A DNA stretch of 64,000 nucleotides, from assembly GCF_028283785.1 (NCBI RefSeq), contig NZ_JAPWKB010000017.1:1-64000 (forward strand), read 5' to 3'. The notes beneath the pieces are model-generated. The model was not told the origin of the DNA. It saw only the letters and a list, made by a program, of their open reading frames with translations, and searched no databases. The DNA is from Paraburkholderia sp. (lineage in GTDB: Bacteria > Pseudomonadota > Gammaproteobacteria > Burkholderiales > Burkholderiaceae). Every line of letters starts with the position of its first letter. Positions within the stretch are counted from its first letter, which is position 1. Shown here in pieces: positions 48,416-56,954 of this stretch. The position numbers were made by a program, and so were the translations under genes.

Positions 48416-49140
48416 ACCAGCAGGTCTTGCGGCTTGAGCCACGCCGCGTCCCACGCGGCCGCCAGCGCTTCACAGCGTCCCAGGCGCACTGCGCCGCTTT
48501 CGAAATCGACGAATACGATCCGGTCGGCGTGATCCGGCCGGATCGGCATGTCGCGACTGCGGCCGTCGGTCAGAATCCATAACCAGCGTTGCTGTGCCGG
48601 TCGCCGCCGCGCGGCTTGTGACAGCAATGCCGACGCGTGCCGCACACCGGACGCGAGCGGCGTACCGCCACCTCCACCTACCGGGCGCAGCCAGCGCTCG
48701 TTCCACCAGCGTGGCACCGCCGGTCCGAAACGCAGATCGCTGCCCGTACCGCCGAAACAGATCAGCGCCGCCTCCGCACGGTCCGCGCTCGCGCGATCGA
48801 ACAGCGCGACCAGCAAACCCTTGGCATCGGCGAGACGCTGGCCGCTCAGCATCGATCCCGAGCAATCCAGCAGGAAGCAGTGCATCGTGCTGCGTTGCGA
48901 TGTCTTCGGCAGAAAGCGCAGGTGATCGGCACGCAGCGGATGCTGACGTCGGGCGATCAACGTCGCGGGCCACGCGATGCGTGCCGCGCCTGCATGATTC
49001 CCACGCATGGCTTGCGGTTTCGCATGCGTGGCGCGCATGCCAGCATGCGCACGCGGTGACGTCGTTACTATTTGCGCCCTGTCGCGCCATCGAAAACCGC
49101 TGAGCGCGTCAGCGGCGGCGTCGTTCCGATGGCCTAGCGT
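48412..49140 (-). CDS. chlD: VWA-domain C-terminal half of ChlD, probably expressed by -1 frameshift from the upstream chlI-like ORF
   Basis: MIDAS motif LLDCSGSML; ORF is open without stops upstream through the A7 slip site at 49146-49140 in the -1 frame; transframe peptide ...NPKKTLGHRNDAAADALSGF...; an independent start at ATG 49008 is possible. Confidence 0.75.
   Translation of the reverse strand, partial: TLGHRNDAAADALSGFRWRDRAQIVTTSPRAHAGMRATHAKPQAMRGNHAGAARIAWPATLIARRQHPLRADHLRFLPKTSQRSTMHCFLLDCSGSMLSGQRLADAKGLLVALFDRASADRAEAALICFGGTGSDLRFGPAVPRWWNERWLRPVGGGGGTPLASGVRHASALLSQAARRRPAQQRWLWILTDGRSRDMPIRPDHADRIVFVDFESGAVRLGRCEALAAAWDAAWLKPQDLLV
49022..49040. repeat. Dispersed hyphenated palindrome GCATGCG-tggcg-CGCATGC
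   Basis: Read directly; same 19-mer as 27991-28009. Confidence 0.95.
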
Positions 49141-49146
49141 TTTTTT
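49086..49146 (-). promoter_or_regulatory. Candidate -1 programmed ribosomal frameshift signal (A_AAA_AAA plus stem-loop)
   Basis: Minus strand CCA AAA AAA CGC TAG; 6-nt spacer; outer stem GCCATCG (49133-49127)/CGATGGC (49092-49086) enclosing inner stem CCGCTGA/TCAGCGG (49115-49097). Confidence 0.75.
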
Positions 49147-50186
49147 GGATTCAGCGGAATCACGCCTTTGACCGACGTAATGCCGGTAGGCTCGGGTGGC
49201 AGATAGCCGTAATTGCCGTCTTCCGATGCGCGGGTGTTGGTGTCGTCTCGCGGTTCTTGCTGCGCACCTGCTTGCGGCTGCTGGCGCGTTTGCGCTTGCG
49301 GTTGCTGCTGCGCATCGGACTCGCTGCGCTCGTGCCGTCGATGCAGCAACACCGCATCGGCGATCCGGTCGACATGCGCGGTCGTCACCGACTCCGCCGC
49401 TTCGAGCGCGGCCAGCGCGCGCGCCGCGCGCAGCATCACGAGATCGGCGCGCAACCCGTCTACGGCCGCCTCGATACAGCGCTGACTGACGTATGCGTGT
49501 AACGCATCGCTGAATGCGAGACCAGCCAGCACCGCCCGCGCCGCACGAATCCGCTCGACAAACCCGGCCTGCTGCGCCGCGCACGATGCGCGAAACGCAT
49601 GCGGATCGAGATCGAACGCGAGTCGCGCCTTGACGATCTGCTGACGCACGGCCGGATCGAAACAGTTGTCGAGTTCGACCATCAGACCGAAGCGGTCGAT
49701 CAGTTGCGGACGCAGTTCGCCTTCTTCCGGATTCATCGTGCCGATCAGCACGAAACGCGCGTCGTGGCTATGCGAAATGCCGTCGCGCTCGACGGTATTC
49801 ACCCCGCTCGCGGCGGCATCGAGCAACGCATCGACCAGCGCGTCGGGCAGAAGGTTTACCTCGTCCACGTAGAGCACGCCCTGATGCGCTCTCGCCAGCA
49901 ATCCAGGCGAAAAACGCACGGAACCGTCGCGCAACACGGTTTCGATATCCAGCGTGCCGATCAGACGGTCTTCGCTCGCGCCGAGCGGCAACGTGACGAG
50001 CTGGCCTTCCGGCAGCAACTCCGCGAGCGCTCGCGCACTGGTGGATTTCGCCGTGCCGCGCGGACCGGTGACGAGTACGCCGCCAAGACCGGGATCGATC
50101 GCCGCAAGCAACAACGCCTGCTGCAACGCCTGCTGACCAACCAGCGCGGCAAACGGAAACGCCGGCCGCTGCGCCGCTGCATTCAT
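49134..50186 (-). CDS. ChlI-like AAA ATPase (chelatase small subunit / N-terminal half of ChlD)
   Basis: VLVTGPRGTAKSTSARALAELLP, GVLYVDEVNLLPDALVDALLDAAASGVNTVERDGISHSH, FVLIGTMNPEEGELRPQLIDRFGLMV; Q/P-rich C-terminal tail resembling the ChlD linker. Confidence 0.92.
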   Translation of the reverse strand: MNAAAQRPAFPFAALVGQQALQQALLLAAIDPGLGGVLVTGPRGTAKSTSARALAELLPEGQLVTLPLGASEDRLIGTLDIETVLRDGSVRFSPGLLARAHQGVLYVDEVNLLPDALVDALLDAAASGVNTVERDGISHSHDARFVLIGTMNPEEGELRPQLIDRFGLMVELDNCFDPAVRQQIVKARLAFDLDPHAFRASCAAQQAGFVERIRAARAVLAGLAFSDALHAYVSQRCIEAAVDGLRADLVMLRAARALAALEAAESVTTAHVDRIADAVLLHRRHERSESDAQQQPQAQTRQQPQAGAQQEPRDDTNTRASEDGNYGYLPPEPTGITSVKGVIPLNPKKR

Positions 50187-53100
50187 GTTCGGGTTCCTTC
50201 GATATGCTGCTCGCTGGCGAGCAGATGCTGTTCGACTTGCGCGCGATACGCGCCCGGCGCCTGCCACAAACCGCGCTGCATCGCTTCGAGCAGACGCTCG
50301 CAGATCCCGTGCAGCGCATGCGGATTGTGACGCTCGATAAACGCACGCGTGTCGGCGTCGTTCAGGTAGGCATCGGTCACGAGCGCGTATTGATGATCGG
50401 CGATCACGCGTGCGGTCGCATCGTAGCCGTACAGGTAATCGACGGTCGCCGCGATTTCCGCCGCGCCTTTGTAGCCGTGACGCTTCACGCCGTCGAGCCA
50501 TTTCGGATTGACCACGCGCGAACGGATCACGCGCGCAATTTCCTCGGTCAAGGTTCGCACGCGCGGCGCGGCGGGGTTGCTATGGTCCGCGTGATACACA
50601 TGCGGCTGCGCGCCCGCGAGGTGCCGCACCGCCGCGACCATGCCGCCCTGAAACTGGTAGTAATCGTTCGAATCGAGCACGTCGTGCTCGCGATTGTCCT
50701 GGTTCTGAAGCACCACATCCATCGACGCAAGCCGTGCGCCGAACGCGGAATGTGCGGCTTCGCCGCTGCTTTTCTGCGTGTATGCATAGCCGCCCCACGC
50801 CTGATACGCGTTCGCGAGGTCGGCGTCGGTCTGCCATTGCCGCGAGTCGATCATGTCCTGCAACCCTGCGCCATACGAGCCCGGACGCGCGCTGAACACG
50901 CGCCAGCCCGCCCGCCGACGCGCTTCGGCCGCGTCCATGCCGCTCGCGACCAGCGCGTCGCGTTCGCGCATCACGCGAGCGCGGATCGGGTTCAGATCTT
51001 CCGGTTCGTCGAGTTCAGCGACGGCTTGAACCGCCGCGTCGAACAGATGCATGACATTGGCGAATGCATCGCGAAAGAAGCCGGACACCCGCAGCGTCAC
51101 GTCGATTCGCGGCCGGTCGAAGGCTTCGATCGGCATGATTTCGAAATCGGTCACGCGATGACTGCCCGCCGCCCATTTCGGCCTGACGCCGAGCAACGCG
51201 AGCGCCTGCGCAATATCGTCGCCGCCGGTGCGCATGGTCGCCGTGCCCCATACCGACAGGCCGATCGCGCGCGGATAATCGCCATGCTCCTGCAAGTGGC
51301 GTTCGATCAGTTGCTGCGCCGACTTTAAACCGAGCGACCACGCCGCTTGTGTCGGCACGGCGCGGGTATCGACCGAATAGAAATTGCGGCCGGTCGGCAA
51401 CACGTCGGGACGCCCGCGCGACGGCGCGCCGCTCGGGCCCGGCGGCACGAAACGCCCGTCGAGACCGCGCTTCAGGTTCTGTAATTCCTGCGGACCGCAT
51501 GCGTCCAGACGCGGCAACACATCCTGCCGCAAACGTTCGATCACACGATGCGCATGCGGCAACGCCGCCGCGCATTCATCGTTCGCATGCTCGCATGCGT
51601 GTACGTCATCGCAGACCTGTTCGAGCAACTGCGCGGCCAGCAATTCGAGCCGCTCGCGGGTGTCTCCGGTATGACGCCACGGCGCATCGCTGACATGCGC
51701 TAAACGCATGGGACGCGGACCGCTCCACGGCGCGGCCCAATCGACCGTCAACGGATCGAAAAAATGATCGATCCCGAAGTCTTTGGCGAGTGCATCGATC
51801 AAACCCGCTTTGGCGCCCTGACCATCGCCCACCGGAAAACGACCGAGCGCGAGCAAGGTATCGCGCCGCTGCACGCCTTGCGGCGATCGACCGAACGTAT
51901 GCAGGCCATCGCGGATCTGCGCTTCCTTGAGCTCGCATAGCCACGCATCGACGCGCGTCAGCAATGCGTCTTCCGCATCCTGCCCGCTCGGTGCGTCGAC
52001 GCTGAGTTCGTCGTGCAGTTTGTGATCGACAATGGTGGCGAGAATCGTCCGGCGCAACAGTCTTGCGCGGCGCGGATCCACCATCAGCGCTTCATAGTAT
52101 TCGTCCACCTGGCGTTCGAGATCCTGCAACGGGCCATAGCTTTCCGCGCGCGTGAGCGGCGGCATCAGATGATCGATGATCACCGCCTGTGCGCGCCGCT
52201 TCGCCTGGCTGCCTTCGCCGGGATCGTTGACGATGAACGGATAAAGATGCGGCATCGGCCCGAGAATCATGTCGGGCCAGCACGCGTCGCTCAACGCGAC
52301 GCTTTTGCCCGGCAGCCATTCGAGATTGCCATGCTTGCCGACATGCACGACCGCATCGATTCCGTATGCGTCACGCAGCCAGAAGTAGAACGCGAGATAC
52401 GCATGCGGCGGCACCAGATCGGCGTCGTGATAACTCGCGTAATCGCCCTGTTCGCGTGAACGCGACGGCTGTATTCCGACGAATACATTGCCGCATCGCC
52501 AGCCCGCAATCACGAAACGGCCGCGACGCAGCGTCGGGTCCTGTTCCGGCGTGCCCCAGCGCGCGTTCAACGCGTCGCGCGCATCGGCGGGAAGCTGCGT
52601 GAAGTGACGCAGATAATCGTCGAGCGACAGGCTTTGCAACGCGGGACGCAAATCGCGCACGACCGGATCGTTCGTCACGCCTTGCGTGAGCAATCGCAGC
52701 AACGCATCGCCGTCTTCGGGCAGATCGGCAACGCGATAACCCTCGTCGCGCAACATCTGCAAAATGCCGACCACCGATGCCGGCGTATCCAGCCCCACGC
52801 CATTACCGATGCGCCCTTCGCTCATCGGATAGTTCGCGAGGATCAGCGCAAGCTTTTTGTCCGCGTTCGGACGCGTGCGCAGCGTGCACCAACGACGGCT
52901 CAACGCCGCGAGAAACGCAACGCGCTCGTGATCCGGCTGATAGCGCACCACGTCCACCTCGGTATGCGGACAGCGGTACGCGAGCCCCTTGAAACTGATC
53001 GCGCGCGTGACGATGCGGCCGTCCACTTCGGGCAACGCGATATGCATCGCGATGTCGCGCGAGTTGAGGCCGTGATTGTCTTTCTGCCAGTCGTCGCGAT

Positions 53101-53941
53101 TGCCGCCGCTGAGGATCACCTGCATCACCGGCGCGTCGCCGGCCAGCGCGAGCGGCGCCGGATCGTCGATCGCGGAGGCGGCAAATGCAGTGGTATTCAG
53201 CACCAGCGCGACGTTATGTTGCGCGCACAACCGGTCGAGCACGTCGCGGCTCACCGCGTCTTTCAGCGAGGTAATCGCGAGCGGCAGCGGATTCAATCCT
53301 TCTGCATCGAGTGCGTCGATCAACGCATCGAAGACGGCCGTATTGGCTGCCTGCAGATGCGCCTTGTAGAACAGGATCGCGACGACCGGCGCGTCGGCGT
53401 GCCAGCGCGCCTGCCAGTCGGCGATAGTCGGTACGTCGTGCTGCGGATGATAGAGCGCCGCGGCGGGCAAGGTACGCGGCGGCGCCGGTTCGTCGCCCCA
53501 ACCGAGCGCGCGATGCGCCGCGCATCGCAGGAAATTTTCGGCGTTTTGCGGGCCGCCTTCGCGCAGATAACGCCATAGCTGATGGCACAACGCAGCGTCG
53601 GCCGTGCTGCGCGCGAGCAGGTTCGGGTCTTCCTGAAGATCGCCGGAGAACATCGCGAGCGTCTGGTTTTTGCGCCCGGCCAGTGCGACGACCTGTTCGA
53701 TGCCATACGGCCAGTACGCTTCGCCGCCGAGATGATCGACGATCACCACGCGTGCATGCTGCAGCACGTCGTCGAGGTAGAAGTCGACGGACGCCGGTTG
53801 ACGCAGATACGTAACGTTGGCGAGCCGGACGCTCGGGAAGCCCTCTCCGAGCCTCGCCACGACGCTCGCGAGCAGCGACAGCGTCGTATCAGCCGAACTG
53901 AGCACGACGATCTCAGCGGGCCGCTGATCGATCCGGATCAC
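50183..53941 (-). CDS. cobN: Cobaltochelatase subunit CobN
   Basis: Long ORF with KLALILANYPMSEGRIGNGVGLDTPASVV, DAVVHVGKHGNLEWLPGKSVALS, VWGTATMRTGGDDIAQALALLGVRP. Confidence 0.95.
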   Translation of the reverse strand: MIRIDQRPAEIVVLSSADTTLSLLASVVARLGEGFPSVRLANVTYLRQPASVDFYLDDVLQHARVVIVDHLGGEAYWPYGIEQVVALAGRKNQTLAMFSGDLQEDPNLLARSTADAALCHQLWRYLREGGPQNAENFLRCAAHRALGWGDEPAPPRTLPAAALYHPQHDVPTIADWQARWHADAPVVAILFYKAHLQAANTAVFDALIDALDAEGLNPLPLAITSLKDAVSRDVLDRLCAQHNVALVLNTTAFAASAIDDPAPLALAGDAPVMQVILSGGNRDDWQKDNHGLNSRDIAMHIALPEVDGRIVTRAISFKGLAYRCPHTEVDVVRYQPDHERVAFLAALSRRWCTLRTRPNADKKLALILANYPMSEGRIGNGVGLDTPASVVGILQMLRDEGYRVADLPEDGDALLRLLTQGVTNDPVVRDLRPALQSLSLDDYLRHFTQLPADARDALNARWGTPEQDPTLRRGRFVIAGWRCGNVFVGIQPSRSREQGDYASYHDADLVPPHAYLAFYFWLRDAYGIDAVVHVGKHGNLEWLPGKSVALSDACWPDMILGPMPHLYPFIVNDPGEGSQAKRRAQAVIIDHLMPPLTRAESYGPLQDLERQVDEYYEALMVDPRRARLLRRTILATIVDHKLHDELSVDAPSGQDAEDALLTRVDAWLCELKEAQIRDGLHTFGRSPQGVQRRDTLLALGRFPVGDGQGAKAGLIDALAKDFGIDHFFDPLTVDWAAPWSGPRPMRLAHVSDAPWRHTGDTRERLELLAAQLLEQVCDDVHACEHANDECAAALPHAHRVIERLRQDVLPRLDACGPQELQNLKRGLDGRFVPPGPSGAPSRGRPDVLPTGRNFYSVDTRAVPTQAAWSLGLKSAQQLIERHLQEHGDYPRAIGLSVWGTATMRTGGDDIAQALALLGVRPKWAAGSHRVTDFEIMPIEAFDRPRIDVTLRVSGFFRDAFANVMHLFDAAVQAVAELDEPEDLNPIRARVMRERDALVASGMDAAEARRRAGWRVFSARPGSYGAGLQDMIDSRQWQTDADLANAYQAWGGYAYTQKSSGEAAHSAFGARLASMDVVLQNQDNREHDVLDSNDYYQFQGGMVAAVRHLAGAQPHVYHADHSNPAAPRVRTLTEEIARVIRSRVVNPKWLDGVKRHGYKGAAEIAATVDYLYGYDATARVIADHQYALVTDAYLNDADTRAFIERHNPHALHGICERLLEAMQRGLWQAPGAYRAQVEQHLLASEQHIEGTRT

Positions 53942-53998
53942 GCCGGCGGTATCGTCGACGAAACCGCCGGGTGTCGTGCGCAGCAGAATGCATCCGGG

Positions 53999-55099
53999 TT
54001 ACGCCTGTTGCGCTTCGGTGCGCGCGACGGCGGGCGCGGCCAGCGCCGCGTCGAACGCCTGTTGCAACGCGTGCTGATCGAGGTCTTCGCCGATCAGCAC
54101 GAAGCGGCTGACGTTCGCTTCGCCCGCTTGCCAGCGGCGGTCGAAATAGCTGTCGAAACGACGCCCGACCCCTTGAATCACCAGACGCATCGGCGCGCCC
54201 GGCAGCGCGGCAAAACCCTTCACGCGATAGATCGTGCTGGTTTCGACCAGCGATTGCAACGCGGCGATCACCGCTTCGCGCGAGGTCGCCTGAGTCTCGA
54301 CGATGACCGAATCGAACTCGTCGTGATGATGATCGGCGTCGTCGGCCGAGCCGTGATGATCGTGACGCAGGTGAATCGTGGTCTCCGACGCCGCTTCGAG
54401 ACCGAGCAGCGCATGCAGGTCCAGGCGACCCGCCTGCGCGCGCACGACCTTCACGTGTGCCGGAATTTCTTCGCGAATCAGCGTTTCGACCGCGGCCTGT
54501 TGCACGTCGTCGAGCAGATCGGTCTTGTTCAGGATCACCAGATCCGCCGCCGACAACTGATCTTCGAACAGTTCATGCAGCGGCGATTCGTGATCGAGAT
54601 TCGGATCGGCGCGACGTTGCGCATCGACCGCGCCCGGGTTAGCCGCGAACTGGCCGCTTGCCGCTGCCGGACCATCGACGACCGTGACAACGGCATCGAC
54701 CGTGAAGCTGTTCTTGATGGACGGCCAGTTGAATGCCTGCACCAGCGGTTTGGGTAGCGCGAGACCCGAGGTTTCGATCAGCACGTGATCGATCTGGTCG
54801 CGACGTTCGACCAGCTTTTCCATCACCGGGAAAAACTCTTCCTGCACGGTGCAACACAGACAGCCGTTCGCGAGTTCGTACAGTGCGCCTTCGGTTTCGT
54901 TGCCTTCGTCGTCGCACCCGATCCCGCAGCCTTTCAGGATTTCGCCGTCGATGCCGAGCTCGCCGAACTCGTTGACGATCACCGCAATGCGCTTGCCGCC
55001 CGCATGCTGAAGAATGTGCCGCAGCAGCGTGGTCTTGCCGCTACCGAGAAAGCCGGTGACGATGGTCACGGGAATCTTGCGCATCTGTTGGGTCTGCAT
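53999..55099 (-). CDS. cobW: CobW family GTPase/metallochaperone
   Basis: VTIVTGFLGSGKTTLLRHIL, NEFGELGIDGE, NGCLCCTVQEEF; His-rich DHHGSADDADHHHDEFDS. Confidence 0.95.
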   Translation of the reverse strand: MQTQQMRKIPVTIVTGFLGSGKTTLLRHILQHAGGKRIAVIVNEFGELGIDGEILKGCGIGCDDEGNETEGALYELANGCLCCTVQEEFFPVMEKLVERRDQIDHVLIETSGLALPKPLVQAFNWPSIKNSFTVDAVVTVVDGPAAASGQFAANPGAVDAQRRADPNLDHESPLHELFEDQLSAADLVILNKTDLLDDVQQAAVETLIREEIPAHVKVVRAQAGRLDLHALLGLEAASETTIHLRHDHHGSADDADHHHDEFDSVIVETQATSREAVIAALQSLVETSTIYRVKGFAALPGAPMRLVIQGVGRRFDSYFDRRWQAGEANVSRFVLIGEDLDQHALQQAFDAALAAPAVARTEAQQA

Positions 55100-55235
55100 C
55101 GCTACTCCGTGGTACGCCGTTCGAACGGCGCGCAAGCCGTTGCGTCGGGTGCCGGATGTGTGACTGCAGCAACCCGTGCGCGAAACGGCTGAAGAATGAG
55201 GTGAACGATCAACACCGCATCCCCGCGGCGTTCAT

Positions 55236-55455
55236 CACATGTATCTGGCCGGTATCCGGGCTGGCAAAAGCGCCGCTTCACCTTCCCGCGCGCGTTGCCG
55301 CGCACAGTGGATGTAAGGCGCGCGTCACGATGCGCACGCCTTGAAGCCGGCTCCGCATTGCTCGCGCAATGCCTTTGCCTTCCGTTGCGGGGGCAGCACA
55401 GGTTGAGCCGTTCAAGCTGGAACGACACCCTGTTTCCCGTTTAACCGCGTGCGAA
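55236..55455 (-). ncRNA. Cobalamin riboswitch (upstream of cobW-cobN operon)
   Basis: Minus strand: ACGGGAAacaGGGTG ... GTGCTGCCCCCGCAACGG ... GAGCCGGC ... CCACTG ... GGGAAGG ... AGCCCGGATACCGGCCA (B12 box). Confidence 0.93.
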
Positions 55456-55764
55456 ACGAGCGCGCACGCGAGCACCAAAGTGCGTGCGAGTTTAGGCCCG
55501 CGCGCCGTCAACGTCAAGAAAGCGCATCGTAAGCAAAAGGCCCGCCAGTGCGGCGTTTCCGGTATCGCGTGTGCTATCGTATGCGCGCATCTGGTGCCCG
55601 CACGCGCGTTCGCGCATGCAGTTATTCAGCGCATCGCGCGCTCTGTATGATTCACGCATGACCCAACTCTTTATCTACTGCACCGGCACGTCGACCCTCG
55701 TGCTGCGTTCATGCATCCGTTCGCTGGCCGCTTCTACCACGACGTCTACGCGACGGGCCTTCGC

Positions 55765-56505
55765 ATGACGCGCGCATGGCTGATCGGCGCGGGCCCCGGC
55801 GACGTCGAACTGATGACGCTGAAGGCAACCCGCGCGCTGGCACAAGCCGACGTTATTCTCGTCGACGACCTCGTCAATCCCGACGTGCTCCAGTTCGCGC
55901 GCAACGACGCGCAGATCGTCTACGTCGGCAAACGCGGCGGTCATCCGTCGACGCCGCAGGCAGGCATCGTCGCGATGATGCTCGAACATATAAACGCAGG
56001 ACGCAGCGTCGCGCGACTCAAGGGCGGCGATCCGTTCGTGTTCGGACGCGGCGGCGAAGAACAGCAGGCGTTGCAGGCGGTCGGCGTTCAGGTGGACATC
56101 GTCAACGGCATTACGGCCGGCATCGCCGCGCCCGCTGCGATCGGCATTCCCGTCACGCATCGCGACCATGCGCAAGGCGTGGTGTTCGTCACCGGCCACG
56201 GCGCGGGCAGCGCCGAGCCCGACTGGACCACGCTGGTCGCAACCCGCATGACGCTGGTGATTTACATGGGCATGCGTCGTCTGCATGACATCACGGCCGC
56301 GCTACTGAACGCCGGCATGGCGCCGGATACCCCATGCGCCGCAATCGAATCCGCGACGCGCCCCGAGCAGCGTCACGCGCTCGCGCCGCTGCACGGTTTC
56401 GCCGACGAAGTGGACCGGCTCGGGCTCGGTTCGCCGTCGATCGTCGTGATCGGCGCGGTGGCGACGCTGGCGACGCCAGCAAGCGCCGTCGTGGCGGCAC
56501 CGTGA
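55765..56505 (+). CDS. cobA: Uroporphyrinogen-III C-methyltransferase
   Basis: MTRAWLIGAGPGDVELMTLKATRALAQADVILVDDLV, YVGKRGGHPSTPQAGI, RLKGGDPFVFGRGGEE. Confidence 0.95.
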   Translation: MTRAWLIGAGPGDVELMTLKATRALAQADVILVDDLVNPDVLQFARNDAQIVYVGKRGGHPSTPQAGIVAMMLEHINAGRSVARLKGGDPFVFGRGGEEQQALQAVGVQVDIVNGITAGIAAPAAIGIPVTHRDHAQGVVFVTGHGAGSAEPDWTTLVATRMTLVIYMGMRRLHDITAALLNAGMAPDTPCAAIESATRPEQRHALAPLHGFADEVDRLGLGSPSIVVIGAVATLATPASAVVAAP

Positions 56506-56954
56506 AGACGCTGGTGGTCGGGATCGGCTGCAGGCGCGGCGTGTCGGCGGACGAAATCGACGCGGCGGTCCGTGCCGCGCTCGGCACGCATTCGCTCGAC
56601 GCAGTCCTCGCGATCGCCACGCTCGACACAAAAGCCGCCGAACCCGGCTTGCATGCGTTTTGCGCATGCCACGATTTTCCATTGCGAACGTTCAGCCGTG
56701 AACAGATCACTGCGCTGATGTCCGGACCGATTGCCGGACTCTCGCATTCCGTAGCCGCATGCGAGCATGCGGGCGTCGCGGGCGTCTGCGAACCGTGCGC
56801 ATTGCTCGCCGCGCCGGGCGCCAGCCTGATCGTCGGAAAGACGATCACCGGCCGCGTGACCGTGGCGGTTGCGCGCATCGCGAACGTCGCGAGCGATGGC
56901 GCCGGACACGCCCATACCTATCAAGACACGCATCAACACCAGGATATTCGATGA
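56502..56954 (+). CDS. CobE/CbiG C-terminal domain cobalamin biosynthesis protein
   Basis: LVVGIGCRRGVSADEIDAAVRAAL, ATLDTKAAEPGL, GVCEPCALLAAPGASLIVGKTITGRVTVAVAR; GTG start overlaps cobA stop. Confidence 0.88.
   Translation: MKTLVVGIGCRRGVSADEIDAAVRAALGTHSLDAVLAIATLDTKAAEPGLHAFCACHDFPLRTFSREQITALMSGPIAGLSHSVAACEHAGVAGVCEPCALLAAPGASLIVGKTITGRVTVAVARIANVASDGAGHAHTYQDTHQHQDIR
56651..56669. repeat. Dispersed hyphenated palindrome GCATGCG-ttttg-CGCATGC, inside the cbiG-like ORF
   Basis: Read directly. Confidence 0.95.

Noticed and set aside
49153-49584. N-terminal part of the 390-aa VWA ORF as real protein
   Set aside because: This part overlaps chlI in another frame and is low-complexity Arg/Ala; only the region from the slip site onward is likely coding in this frame.
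55102-55428. 108-aa ORF upstream of cobW
   Set aside because: Coincides with the cobalamin riboswitch; RNA motifs explain the sequence better.
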